From RGIG3528 sp963649295 (lineage in GTDB: Bacteria > Bacillota > Clostridia > Lachnospirales > Lachnospiraceae): DNA of 47,887 nt. A program made the position numbers and the translations under genes. The notes under the pieces are model-generated. The model searched no databases. It was not told the DNA's origin and saw only the letters and a list, made by a program, of their open reading frames with translations. Positions 26,229-34,678 of this stretch are shown here, piece after piece; position 1 is the stretch's first letter, and the number at the start of each line of letters is the position of its first letter. Location: positions 1 through 47,887 of the forward strand of contig CAVJHK010000013.1 of the NCBI GenBank assembly GCA_963649295.1, in the 5' to 3' direction.

Positions 26229-26696
26229 ATGGACAGAATTATAATAAGAGCGATGATGCCGTCGGATTATACGAAAGTATATAAGCTTTGGCAATCGATA
26301 GAAGGATTCGGAATCAGAAGCATTGACGACTCCGAAAGCGGCATAGAAAAGTTTTTGAACAGGAATCCGAATATAAGCGTTGTTGCACTTACGGAAAATG
26401 AAATAGTGGGTTCTGTTCTTTGCGGACATGACGGGAGAACCGGATATCTTTATCATGTATGTGTGAGACGCGATATGCGCCGTCACGGAATCGGACGTCG
26501 GATGGTTGTGCGTGCGATGCAGCAGTTAAAGGATGAAGGAATAAATAAGGTTTCTCTTATCGCATTTTCTGATAATTCCGTCGGAAATGCTTTTTGGCAT
26601 GATGTGGGCTGGAAAGAAAGAAGCGACGTAAATTATTATGATTTTGTTTTAAATAACGAAAATATAACCGCGTTTAACGGGAAAGAGGAAAAGTAA
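26229..26696 (+). CDS. GNAT family N-acetyltransferase in the arg cluster
   Basis: 155 residues. The acetyl-CoA pyrophosphate-binding signature is VRRDMRRHGIGRRMVVRAM (R/Q-x2-G-x-G/A), preceded by GYLYHVCV, a beta-strand typical of GNAT fold strand 4, and followed by FWHDVGW, the family's C-terminal strand. GNAT enzymes acetylate amines; it resembles small YpeA/RimI-like proteins rather than ArgA. It lies between argC and argJ with one base to the argJ start, so it is co-expressed with arginine synthesis. Because argJ can itself make N-acetylglutamate, an N-acetylglutamate synthase role is possible but not required. GAAGC is the only site near the ATG, a weak start. Confidence 0.85.
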   Translation: MDRIIIRAMMPSDYTKVYKLWQSIEGFGIRSIDDSESGIEKFLNRNPNISVVALTENEIVGSVLCGHDGRTGYLYHVCVRRDMRRHGIGRRMVVRAMQQLKDEGINKVSLIAFSDNSVGNAFWHDVGWKERSDVNYYDFVLNNENITAFNGKEEK

Positions 26697-26697
26697 C

Positions 26698-27927
26698 ATG
26701 ATAAAAGAAATTGAAGGCGGAGTTACAAGTGCAAAAGGATTTTCGGCGGCGGTTACGAAGGCGGGAATCAAATATAAAGACAGAACCGATATGGCAATGG
26801 TATATTCTGAAGTGCCCTGTGTTTCTGCGGGCACATATACGACAAATGTCGTAAAGGCGGCTCCGGTAATCTGGGACAGAACGATTACGGATTCCGAAAA
26901 AAAAGTAAACGCCGTTGTAATAAATGCGGGTATAGCAAACGCATGCACGGGTGAAGAGGGCTTAAGGTATTGCCGTGAAACCGCCGATGCCGCAAAGGAA
27001 GTATTAAATCTTACGGATTCCGAAGTGCTTGTTGCGTCCACGGGCGTAATAGGAAAACAGCTGCCTATCGAAAAAATTGTTGCGGGAACGAAGGTGCTTG
27101 CGGGAAAGCTTTCGGGAACAAAGGATGCGGGAACGGAAGCCTCAAAAGCCATAATGACAACGGATACTCACAACAAACAGATTGCGTTTGAATTTGACAT
27201 ATCGGGCGTAAAGTGCACAATCGGCGGAATGTGCAAGGGGTCCGGAATGATTCATCCGAATATGTGCACGATGCTTGCTTTTATTACAACCGATGCGGAT
27301 ATCGATAAAAATCTTATGCTTGAGGCACTCAGAGCGGATATACAGGATACCTTCAACATGGTATCGGTTGACGGCGATACGTCGACAAACGATTCTGTGA
27401 TTTTGCTTGCAAACGGAATGGCGGGAAATACAAAGATTACCGATAAGGAAAGTAACGATTATAAGGAATTTTGCAAGGCGCTGCACTCTGTCACCCTCTT
27501 TATGGCAAAGAGCATTGCGGGAGACGGGGAAGGCGCCACAAAATTGTTTGAAGTTGTTGTTAAAAATGCCGCAACAAAAGAAAATGCAAAAACACTTGCA
27601 CTTTCCGTTATAAAGAGCAGTCTCACAAAGGCTGCTGTTTACGGAAATGACGCAAATGTCGGAAGAATCATGTGTGCGCTCGGATATTCGGGAGTATCAT
27701 TTGATCCATATAGGGTTAATATTACAATAAAAAGCGAAAACGGCACCGAGGTGCTTGTGGAGCGCGGCGTGCCTGTTGATTTTGATGAAGACACGGCAAC
27801 CAAAATTTTGTCGGGGAAAGCGGTTACTGCTGTCTGTGACATGGACGAAGGGAATGCATCCGCTACGGCCTGGGGATGCGATCTCACTTATGATTATGTA
27901 AAAATAAATGCGGATTACAGGAGTTAA
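26698..27927 (+). CDS. argJ: Bifunctional glutamate N-acetyltransferase / ornithine acetyltransferase
   Basis: 409 residues. ArgJ moves the acetyl group from N-acetylornithine to glutamate, closing the acetyl cycle, and bifunctional forms also use acetyl-CoA. The precursor cleaves itself before the nucleophilic Thr191 in HPNMCTMLAFITTDA, giving alpha and beta chains; KGSGMIHPNM before it is strongly conserved. The N-terminus GGVTSAKGFSAAV is also typical. The start lies one base after the acetyltransferase stop, with AAAGAGG upstream. argB follows 8 bases later. Whether it is mono- or bifunctional cannot be decided from this sequence. Confidence 0.97.
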   Translation: MIKEIEGGVTSAKGFSAAVTKAGIKYKDRTDMAMVYSEVPCVSAGTYTTNVVKAAPVIWDRTITDSEKKVNAVVINAGIANACTGEEGLRYCRETADAAKEVLNLTDSEVLVASTGVIGKQLPIEKIVAGTKVLAGKLSGTKDAGTEASKAIMTTDTHNKQIAFEFDISGVKCTIGGMCKGSGMIHPNMCTMLAFITTDADIDKNLMLEALRADIQDTFNMVSVDGDTSTNDSVILLANGMAGNTKITDKESNDYKEFCKALHSVTLFMAKSIAGDGEGATKLFEVVVKNAATKENAKTLALSVIKSSLTKAAVYGNDANVGRIMCALGYSGVSFDPYRVNITIKSENGTEVLVERGVPVDFDEDTATKILSGKAVTAVCDMDEGNASATAWGCDLTYDYVKINADYRS

Positions 27928-27935
27928 TTAAAAAA

Positions 27936-28805
27936 ATGGAATATTCATATTTATCCGGAACAAATCAGGCGGATGTGCTTATTGAAGCCCTTCCTTATAT
28001 TCAAAAATTCAGCGGCAAGATTGTTGTCGTAAAATACGGCGGTTCCGCAATGGTCGATCCGGAAATTCAAAAAAACGTAATCAAGGACGTGGCGCTTCTT
28101 AAGCTTGTGGGAATGAAGCCCGTTATTGTGCACGGCGGCGGCAAGGAAATTTCAAAATGGGTGGGCTTACTCGGAAAAGAGCCCCGGTTTGTCGCAGGCA
28201 AGCGTGTTACGGATGCGGAAACAATGGAAGTTGCCGAGATGGTTTTGAATAAGGTCAACAAAAATCTTGTTCAGTTTATGGAACAGCTTGGGATAAAAAG
28301 CGTCGGAATATGCGGCAAGGACGGATGCACGCTTCATGTACAGCGTGCCGTTGTGGACGGACAGGATATAGGCTTTGTGGGAGATGTCGATAAGGTTGAC
28401 GCATCGCTTTTAAAGTCGCTCATCGACCAGGATTTTGTGCCTGTTGTGGCTCCCATCGGACTTGACGACAATTTTCTTGCATACAACATTAATGCGGACG
28501 ATGCCGCCTGCAAAATTGCCGAGGCGCTCGGTGCCGAAAAGCTTACGTTTCTTACTGATATCGAGGGTGTTTGCAAAGACCCGAAGGATAAGGAAACGCT
28601 TATATCGAGACTTTCCGTAAAGGATGCATATGAACTTGTTGCTGACGGCACAATAGGCGGCGGGATGCTTCCAAAAATCAACAATTGCATCGAAGCGATC
28701 GAGCAGGGTGTCGGAAGCGTGCATATTCTTGACGGAAGAATGGCACATTGCCTGCTTCTCGAGTTCTTTACGGACAAAGGAATAGGAACGGCAATTTATA
28801 GGTAG
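27936..28805 (+). CDS. argB: Acetylglutamate kinase
   Basis: 289 residues. It phosphorylates N-acetylglutamate, the usual control point for arginine feedback. The N-terminus has VVVKYGGSAM (nucleotide-binding Lys and GG), then VIVHGGGKEISKW, and the acetylglutamate-binding region INADDAACKIAEALGAEKL and FLTDIEGV. The N-terminal extension (LIEALPYIQKF) is the kind found in arginine-sensitive, hexameric enzymes, so feedback by arginine is likely by family knowledge. A GGAG site (CAGGAG) lies within the end of argJ, about 12 bases before the ATG. argD starts 12 bases after its stop. Confidence 0.97.
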   Translation: MEYSYLSGTNQADVLIEALPYIQKFSGKIVVVKYGGSAMVDPEIQKNVIKDVALLKLVGMKPVIVHGGGKEISKWVGLLGKEPRFVAGKRVTDAETMEVAEMVLNKVNKNLVQFMEQLGIKSVGICGKDGCTLHVQRAVVDGQDIGFVGDVDKVDASLLKSLIDQDFVPVVAPIGLDDNFLAYNINADDAACKIAEALGAEKLTFLTDIEGVCKDPKDKETLISRLSVKDAYELVADGTIGGGMLPKINNCIEAIEQGVGSVHILDGRMAHCLLLEFFTDKGIGTAIYR

Positions 28806-28817
28806 AGGTTTTTTTAT

Positions 28818-30005
28818 ATGAATACAAATGAAGTGATTTGCAAAGCGGAAAATGTCATTATGCATACATACGGAAGATATAAGATAGTGTTCGATCACGG
28901 TGACGGGATGTATTTGTATGACGCAGAAGAAAAAAAGTATCTTGACTTTGCAGCGGGAATAGGTGTATTTGCGCTCGGATATAACAATCAAGAGTACAAT
29001 GAGGCATTGATTTCGCAAATCAATAAAATCACGCATATTTCAAATTATTATTATTCCGTTCCCATGACGGAAGCGGCAGAAAAATTTGTTGCCGCGACCG
29101 GCATGGACAGAGTGTTTTTTACGAACAGCGGCACGGAAGCCGTTGAGGGTGCGGTAAAGCTTGCGAGAAGGTATTATTTTAATAAGACCGGAAACGCCGA
29201 CAGCGAGATAATCGCAATGCAAAAATCCTTTCACGGCCGCACAATGGGAGCCTTAAGCGTCACGGGGACAAAAAGCTACCGCGATCCTTTTGAGCCTTTA
29301 ATCGGAAATGTCAGATTTGCCGAATTTAACGATATCGAAAGCGTAAAAAAATGCATTACGAACAAGACCTGTGCGATTATCATGGAAACGGTTCAGGGAG
29401 AAGGCGGAATTCATCCGGCAACGAAAGAATTTTTGAGCAAGGTACGTGCACTTTGCGATGAAAATGATATTTTGCTTATTTTGGATGAAGTTCAATGCGG
29501 AATGGGCAGAAGCGGAAAGTTTTTTGCTTATCAGACATACGGAATAATGCCCGATATCATGACAAGTGCGAAAGGATTGGGAAACGGTGTTCCGGTAGGG
29601 GCATTTGGTGCGAAAAATAGTGTTTCGGAAGCTTTTTGCCCCGGTGATCATGGTTCGACATACGGCGGAAATCCGTTTGTAACGGCTGCCGTAAGCAAAG
29701 TTTTTGATTTGTTTAAAGAAAAAAATATTCTTAAAAACGTAAATATGGTGGGAGATTATCTTTATACGGCACTTGACGATTTTGCCGAGAGACATAAGGA
29801 TATCGTGACGGATCACCGCGGAATCAAAATGATGCAGGGACTCGAATTTAACAAAGATGTCCACGAAATTGTGCAAAAGGGCATGGACAACGGACTTGTC
29901 ACAATTGCCGCGGGAAAAAACGTCATAAGGTTTTTGCCGCCTCTCATTGCCGAAAAGCGTCATGTGGACGAGTGCATCGAAAAGCTTGAATATGCGGTAA
30001 AGTGA
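28818..30005 (+). CDS. argD: Acetylornithine aminotransferase
   Basis: 395 residues, class III aminotransferase. It converts N-acetylglutamate semialdehyde to N-acetylornithine with glutamate as donor. The PLP lysine is Lys252 in TSAKGLGNGVPVGA; other class III marks are FTNSGTEAVEGAVKLAR, SFHGRTMGAL and LILDEVQCGMGRSG. It closes the argC-GNAT-argJ-argB-argD run and is followed by a terminator. AGAGG stands 10 bases ahead of the ATG. Substrate could in principle be another omega-amino acid, but context makes acetylornithine the clear choice. Confidence 0.96.
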   Translation: MNTNEVICKAENVIMHTYGRYKIVFDHGDGMYLYDAEEKKYLDFAAGIGVFALGYNNQEYNEALISQINKITHISNYYYSVPMTEAAEKFVAATGMDRVFFTNSGTEAVEGAVKLARRYYFNKTGNADSEIIAMQKSFHGRTMGALSVTGTKSYRDPFEPLIGNVRFAEFNDIESVKKCITNKTCAIIMETVQGEGGIHPATKEFLSKVRALCDENDILLILDEVQCGMGRSGKFFAYQTYGIMPDIMTSAKGLGNGVPVGAFGAKNSVSEAFCPGDHGSTYGGNPFVTAAVSKVFDLFKEKNILKNVNMVGDYLYTALDDFAERHKDIVTDHRGIKMMQGLEFNKDVHEIVQKGMDNGLVTIAAGKNVIRFLPPLIAEKRHVDECIEKLEYAVK

Positions 30006-30011
30006 TATTTT

Positions 30012-30067
30012 AAAACTGCCCGGAGGAATTGTATTTATATGCAATCCGTCCGGGCAGTTTTGATTTT
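30012..30067 (+). terminator. Intrinsic terminator after argD (possibly bidirectional)
   Basis: AAAACTGCCCGGA (30012-30024) pairs with TCCGGGCAGTTTT (30049-30061), 13 perfect pairs around a 24-base loop, followed by TGATTTTG. It ends the arg cluster; since both arms end in A4/T4 it can also serve the converging minus-strand operon ending at 30133. A perfect palindrome GTGCCCGGGCAC follows at 30081-30092. Confidence 0.85.
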
Positions 30068-30132
30068 GAGTATTGAATAAGTGCCCGGGCACTAAATTTA
30101 AGTGTCTGAGTATTAAATTTACGTGAGGTTCC

Positions 30133-30936
30133 TTAACGATAATTTCCCGTTCCGAAAAATACATTGTCAAAGAATCTGTATGTCTGTTCCTCTCCGAGTT
30201 CTTTTTTGAATACGTCCGTGGAAATGCCGCCCTCGGTGATAAGTCTGTGAGTGTAAGCCTCCATGGCATCAAGCTTTTCGGGAATTTTGTCTGTGGGAAG
30301 AAGCTCAATTTCTTTGGCACCCGTGAGGTATGTGCCTAAATATGACTCAAGCATTGTGAGAAGCGCCTCGTCTTCTGCAGATGTTACCTTCTTGTAGCTT
30401 CCGGCCGTGCGAATCGAATCGTACCATGCGGACGAAGGCACCGTATCCGTAAGATATATAAAGTCTGAATCAAGCGCTTTTAACTTTTCCACTGTTTGCG
30501 TGCGGATTTCGGAGTCACCGATATTAAGATCATAAATTTCCACATAAGCGGTGCGATTCCCAAGCATATACATATAGTCCACGGAAAGAAGCGGCATATC
30601 GACTTTTGCGGGAGTAATCGTGAGAGTCAGCATTTGCATAATACCGCCGTTTGCACGCATGAGGCATACGTTTCCGAGACCTTCCGCATCATATTCGTTG
30701 ATTGTGAATTTCATAAAGCCGTAAACGGTCAGATCCTCAAATTCCGAGCAGTCGACGGGAGTAAGGGTATAGTTACTTTTGATGTCCGAAAGCGCTGCTT
30801 CCGCACACTTATTCATTTCCTTTACGTTTCGGTTTGCGTTCACCGACACATAAATTACGAGAAGGAGAATAAGTGCCAAAATTATGATAAGGATGTTTCG
30901 CAATATGTGTTTCTTTTTCTTTTGTTTTTTCTTCAT
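30133..30936 (-). CDS. Membrane-anchored protein, possible distant bilin-reductase-fold member
   Basis: 267 residues. A very basic start (MKKKQKKKKHILRN) and one hydrophobic helix (residues 15-32) make an N-in single-pass anchor, with the rest outside or on the membrane surface. The soluble part has an order of motifs that resembles ferredoxin-dependent bilin reductases (PcyA/HY2 family): a strand block MLTLTITPAKVDMPLLSVDY, then an RTAYVEIYDL strand, and at the C-terminus ELGEEQTYRFFDNVFFG, similar to the family's FGxExAxxYxxxxLFD ending. This similarity is by eye and weak; the usual bilin reductases are soluble and cytoplasmic. It ends the cyclophilin-pyrK operon, 34 bases after pyrK. If the fold holds, a tetrapyrrole or other reductive role is possible; otherwise function is unknown. 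Confidence 0.5.
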   Translation of the reverse strand: MKKKQKKKKHILRNILIIILALILLLVIYVSVNANRNVKEMNKCAEAALSDIKSNYTLTPVDCSEFEDLTVYGFMKFTINEYDAEGLGNVCLMRANGGIMQMLTLTITPAKVDMPLLSVDYMYMLGNRTAYVEIYDLNIGDSEIRTQTVEKLKALDSDFIYLTDTVPSSAWYDSIRTAGSYKKVTSAEDEALLTMLESYLGTYLTGAKEIELLPTDKIPEKLDAMEAYTHRLITEGGISTDVFKKELGEEQTYRFFDNVFFGTGNYR

Positions 30937-30970
30937 GACAGCCTCTTTTATTATTTAACATAGTTTTGTA

Positions 30971-31729
30971 TTATATTTCGATTTCTTCCGCAAAAAATAC
31001 CGGTCCGTCTTTGCATATACGTTTGTTGAAAACGTTTGAGTGAGCGTCTTTTTCTGTGGATTTGCATACGCATGCAAGGCATGCACCGATTCCGCAGGCC
31101 ATTCTTTCTTCCATGGAAATTTGTGCTTTTAAGCCCAAATTTACGGATATGTTTTTTATGCCCCGCAGCATCTGAATCGGACCGCAGGCATAAAGACAGG
31201 CAGAAGAAGCTTTATAAATCGAATCAAAAAGCTCGACGGTATTTCCGTGAAAGCCCACACTTCCGTCGTCCGTTGACACAAATACACTTCCGTATTTTTC
31301 AAATTCTTTTTTTAAGAATGTGTCGGAATTACGGTAACCGAGCAGAACAGTCACTTTTTTATGGGATTCGGAAAGTATTTTTGATAAATAGAGCATAGGC
31401 GGAATTCCGATACCGCCGCCAAAAAGTATGGCTTCATTTTCCTGCATGTCATAAAATCCGTTTCCCAAGGGACCCATGATTTTTAGGGAATCGCCCACGT
31501 GCATTTTTGATAATTCATGTGTTCCCGCACCGACTGCCCTGAATACGATTCTCAAAATTCCGTTTTCATAATCACATATGCTTATCGGACGCGGAAGAAG
31601 GCGGGCAGGATCATTTAAATAAATATTTATGAATTGGCCGGGGCGCGGAGTACAACTAAGCTCCGGCGCCGCAAGGCTCATATCAAAAACGTCTTCCGAT
31701 ATTTTGTTTAATGAAATAATTTTTGCCAT
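30971..31729 (-). CDS. pyrK: Dihydroorotate dehydrogenase electron transfer subunit
   Basis: 252 residues. PyrK passes electrons from the PyrD FMN through FAD and a [2Fe-2S] cluster to NAD+. The ferredoxin-reductase-like FAD domain has RPISICDYE near residue 45, the NAD-binding start AILFGGGIGIPPMLYLS, and the C-terminal cluster segment MACGIGACLACVC plus a later Cys in KRICKDGPVF. Length and motifs match PyrK. It starts 2 bases after the cyclophilin gene stop on the minus strand. Unusually, its partner pyrD is on the other strand at 32450, across the cyclophilin gene, so the two subunits are driven by different promoters. Confidence 0.93.
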   Translation of the reverse strand: MAKIISLNKISEDVFDMSLAAPELSCTPRPGQFINIYLNDPARLLPRPISICDYENGILRIVFRAVGAGTHELSKMHVGDSLKIMGPLGNGFYDMQENEAILFGGGIGIPPMLYLSKILSESHKKVTVLLGYRNSDTFLKKEFEKYGSVFVSTDDGSVGFHGNTVELFDSIYKASSACLYACGPIQMLRGIKNISVNLGLKAQISMEERMACGIGACLACVCKSTEKDAHSNVFNKRICKDGPVFFAEEIEI

Positions 31730-31731
31730 AG

Positions 31732-32259
31732 TTATCTTTCCGATACTTTTTCGGGTTCGGGATATTCTGTACCGAAGGTTTCTGCCGTAATCGATTCGAT
31801 TTTTTGTGTGAGAGTGGGACGGTCGGACCAGTCTGTGTCAACCGATGCGATTTTGTCAACGTTTTCAAGCCCTTCCGTAACACATCCGAAAGCGGCATAT
31901 TCGCCGTCAAGGTGAGGTGCTGCGGCATGCATTATGAAAAACTGGCTTCCTGCGGAATCGGGATGCATTGCGCGTGCCATTGAAAGAACGCCTTTTGTGT
32001 GCTTTAAATCGTTTTTGAAGCCGTTGTGCGAAAATTCACCTCGGATTGAATATCCGGGGCCGCCCATTCCCGTGCCGTCCGGGCAACCGCCCTGAATCAT
32101 GAATCCGGGAATTACGCGGTGAAAAATAAGTCCGTTGTAGAAGCCCTTATTTACAAGGTACAAAAAGTTGTTGACGGTATTCGGTGCAATTTCGGGATAA
32201 AGCTCTGCCTTTATTGTGTCCCCGTTTTGCATCTTGATTGTGATAATAGGATTTGCCAT
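31732..32259 (-). CDS. Cyclophilin-type peptidyl-prolyl cis-trans isomerase
   Basis: 175 residues, a single cyclophilin domain without signal peptide, so cytoplasmic. Active-site landmarks: FHRVIPGFMIQGG (Arg, Phe and Gln of the catalytic pocket), SMARAMHPDSAGSQFFI (family block SMAN..p.taGSQFFI) and HLDGEYAAFGCV. It speeds proline isomerisation during protein folding. AAGGAG precedes the ATG on the minus strand. It is the first gene of a three-gene minus-strand operon with pyrK and the membrane protein, and stands head-to-head with pyrD with 190 bases between. Confidence 0.95.
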   Translation of the reverse strand: MANPIITIKMQNGDTIKAELYPEIAPNTVNNFLYLVNKGFYNGLIFHRVIPGFMIQGGCPDGTGMGGPGYSIRGEFSHNGFKNDLKHTKGVLSMARAMHPDSAGSQFFIMHAAAPHLDGEYAAFGCVTEGLENVDKIASVDTDWSDRPTLTQKIESITAETFGTEYPEPEKVSER

Positions 32260-32388
32260 AAATTTCTCCTTAAAAATTTTTTTGAATGCGCGGGATTAAA
32301 AAAATTAAGTATAAGAATCCTGCCACATTCAATTTTAAACCGAGGGAAATTTTAACATAAAGAAATAATCACGGCAAGCATCTGTTTC

Positions 32389-32417
32389 TTGATTTATGCA
32401 AAACAGTTTGATATACT
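32389..32417 (+). promoter_or_regulatory. Sigma-A promoter of pyrD
   Basis: TTGATT (32389-32394), 17-base spacer, TATACT (32412-32417); start site near 32424, giving a short leader of about 26 bases before the pyrD ATG, too short for a PyrR attenuator. Confidence 0.75.
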
Positions 32418-32449
32418 TTTATGGCTTATAGGCATACGGAGAAAATTGT

Positions 32450-33361
32450 ATGAATGACGTAAATTTGAGCATAAAGCTTTTTGATATCGATTTTAAAAAT
32501 CCCGTTACGGTGGCATCGGGGACATTCGGGTCGGGGATGGAATACGGAGAAATAATAGACCTAAACCGGCTCGGTGCGGTTACGACAAAGGGAGTTGCGA
32601 TTACACCCTGGGAAGGAAATGCCACACCGAGAGTCGCAGAAATATACGGCGGTATGTTAAATGCGATAGGACTTCAAAATCCGGGTGTTCAGCTTTTTAA
32701 AAGCCGTGATATTCCTTTCCTAAAAAAATTCGACACACGCATAATTGTAAATGTATGCGGACACAGCCCCGAAGAATACGTTGAGTGTGTGGAAGCGTTA
32801 AATGACGAAGACATTGCGGCATTTGAAATAAATATATCGTGTCCGAACGTAAAAAAAGGCGGAATTCAGTTTGGGACAGATCCCAAGTGCTGCAACGATA
32901 TCACAAAAATGATAAAGCGTGTTGCGCGTCATCCCGTAATCATGAAATTAAGCCCCAATGTTACGGATATTGCCGATATGGCACGTGCGGCGGAGGACGG
33001 TGGAGCGGATGCGGTTTCGCTTATAAATACGCTTACGGGAACGAAAATAGACATTGAAAAAAGACGCTTTCTTCTCGCAAACAAAACGGGCGGAATGAGC
33101 GGACCTGCCGTAAAGCCAATCGCGGTGAGAATGGTATATGCGGTCGCAAATGCGGTTAAAATTCCCATTATAGGAATGGGAGGAATTACAACCGCCGAAG
33201 ACGCAATCGAATTTATGATGGCGGGTGCAAGAATGGTATCCGTCGGAACGGCTAACTTTTTTAATCCTCATGCGACAATCGATATAATCGACGGAATCAA
33301 AGACTGGTGCATAAAGCACAATGTGAAAGACATAAAAGAAATCATAGGATGCGTGAAATAA
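32450..33361 (+). CDS. pyrD: Dihydroorotate dehydrogenase, class 1B catalytic subunit
   Basis: 303 residues, typical of the NAD-dependent 1B type that works with PyrK. It oxidises dihydroorotate to orotate in pyrimidine synthesis, with FMN. Signature pieces: NPVTVASGTFGSG, the active-site Cys in INISCPNVKKGG, KLSPNVTDI, and the FMN phosphate region IIGMGGITTAEDAIEFMMAGA. CGGAGA lies 8 bases ahead of the ATG. Its stop is immediately followed by the ATG of rarA, so the two are co-transcribed. pyrK being elsewhere on the opposite strand is unusual. Confidence 0.96.
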   Translation: MNDVNLSIKLFDIDFKNPVTVASGTFGSGMEYGEIIDLNRLGAVTTKGVAITPWEGNATPRVAEIYGGMLNAIGLQNPGVQLFKSRDIPFLKKFDTRIIVNVCGHSPEEYVECVEALNDEDIAAFEINISCPNVKKGGIQFGTDPKCCNDITKMIKRVARHPVIMKLSPNVTDIADMARAAEDGGADAVSLINTLTGTKIDIEKRRFLLANKTGGMSGPAVKPIAVRMVYAVANAVKIPIIGMGGITTAEDAIEFMMAGARMVSVGTANFFNPHATIDIIDGIKDWCIKHNVKDIKEIIGCVK

Positions 33362-34678
33362 ATGGATCTTTTTGATTATATGGCGGAAAAAAATAAAGAA
33401 ACGGAATCTCCGCTTGCGGCAAGGCTTCGTCCACGCACGCTTGACGAGGTTGTGGGACAACAGCATATAATCGGCAGGGATAAATTGCTTTACAGAGCAA
33501 TAAAGGCCGATAAGCTTTCGTCGGTTATTTTTTACGGCCCGCCGGGTACGGGGAAAACAACGCTCGCACTTGTTATCGCAAATACAACAAGTGCGGCTTT
33601 CGAAAAAATTAATGCGACAACCGCCGGCAAAAAGGACATGGCGGATGTGATCGATGCGGCCAAAAGACGTTATGCCGAATTTCAAAAGAAAACAATTTTG
33701 TTTATCGACGAAATTCACAGGTTCAACAAGTCGCAGCAGGATTTTCTGCTGCCCTTTGTTGAAGACGGAACAGTTGTTCTGATCGGCGCAACGACCGAAA
33801 ATCCGTATTTTGAAGTAAACGGCGCGTTGATTTCGAGATCGATAGTCTTTGAACTTAAGGCTCTCGAAAAGGAAGACATAAAAACGATTTTGCGCCGTGC
33901 CGTTGCGGACGCAGAACGCGGAATGGGAGCATATGATGCTGTTGTTACGGAAGATGCGCTTGACTTTATAGCCGATATGGCATCGGGCGACGCAAGAAGC
34001 GCAATAAATGCGATTGAGCTCGGAATACTTACGACCAATAGGCAGGCGGACGGTAAAATTCATATTGACATGGATATCGCGTCCGAATGTATCCAAAAAC
34101 GGGTTCTTAAATATGATAAAGACGGAGACAATCATTACGATACGATATCGGCATTCATAAAGAGCATGCGTGGTTCGGATCCCGACGCAGCGGTATATTA
34201 TCTCGCAAGGATGCTTGAAGCGGGCGAAGAACCTGAATTCATTGCAAGAAGAATTATGATATGCGCGGCGGAGGATGTGGCGACAGCAGATCCTTATGCC
34301 GTTGTGCTTGCCACAAACGCATCACTTGCGGCGGAACGCCTTGGGATGCCGGAAGCCAGGATTATACTTGCGGAAGCAGCAATTTATGTTGCATGTGCGC
34401 CAAAGAGCAATTCGGCAATAACAGCAATCGACAATGCGATCGATTGTATAAGAAATTCGCCTCTTCCACCGATACCGGGTTTTTTACGGGACGCGCATTA
34501 CGGTGGCGCGGCACGCCTTGGGCATGGGACGGGATATCTTTATTCGCATGATTTTCCGAAGCATTATTCGGGACAAACATATCTTCCCGATGAAATAAAA
34601 GACAAGATATTCGTTTCGCTTTCTGACAACGGATACGAAAAAAATATGGAGGAGTACAGAAAGTGGCTAAAAGAATAG
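33362..34678 (+). CDS. rarA: Replication-associated recombination protein A (MgsA/RarA AAA+ ATPase)
   Basis: 438 residues. RarA is a clamp-loader-like AAA+ ATPase acting at stalled replication forks. Walker A is GPPGTGKTT with Lys65-Thr66, Walker B is LFIDEIHRF, and sensor 1 is IGATTENPYFEVN; the N-terminal ARLRPRTLDEVVGQ(Q)H is the family opening. The C-terminal RarA-specific oligomerisation domain carries SIRNSPLPPIPGFLRDAHY-like IRNSPLPPIPGFLRD and a glycine/histidine-rich GGAARLGHGTGYLYSHDFP. The start directly abuts the pyrD stop with no clear own ribosome site, suggesting coupling. Confidence 0.95.
   Translation: MDLFDYMAEKNKETESPLAARLRPRTLDEVVGQQHIIGRDKLLYRAIKADKLSSVIFYGPPGTGKTTLALVIANTTSAAFEKINATTAGKKDMADVIDAAKRRYAEFQKKTILFIDEIHRFNKSQQDFLLPFVEDGTVVLIGATTENPYFEVNGALISRSIVFELKALEKEDIKTILRRAVADAERGMGAYDAVVTEDALDFIADMASGDARSAINAIELGILTTNRQADGKIHIDMDIASECIQKRVLKYDKDGDNHYDTISAFIKSMRGSDPDAAVYYLARMLEAGEEPEFIARRIMICAAEDVATADPYAVVLATNASLAAERLGMPEARIILAEAAIYVACAPKSNSAITAIDNAIDCIRNSPLPPIPGFLRDAHYGGAARLGHGTGYLYSHDFPKHYSGQTYLPDEIKDKIFVSLSDNGYEKNMEEYRKWLKE

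Noticed and set aside
29298..30320. 340-codon minus-strand frame across argD and the following gene
   Set aside because: Antisense to argD, crosses its terminator and overlaps the 267-residue gene in another frame; no ribosome site.
32948..34135. 395-codon minus-strand frame opposite pyrD and rarA
   Set aside because: Spans two well-identified genes on the other strand and translates into Arg/Phe/His-rich nonsense without motifs.
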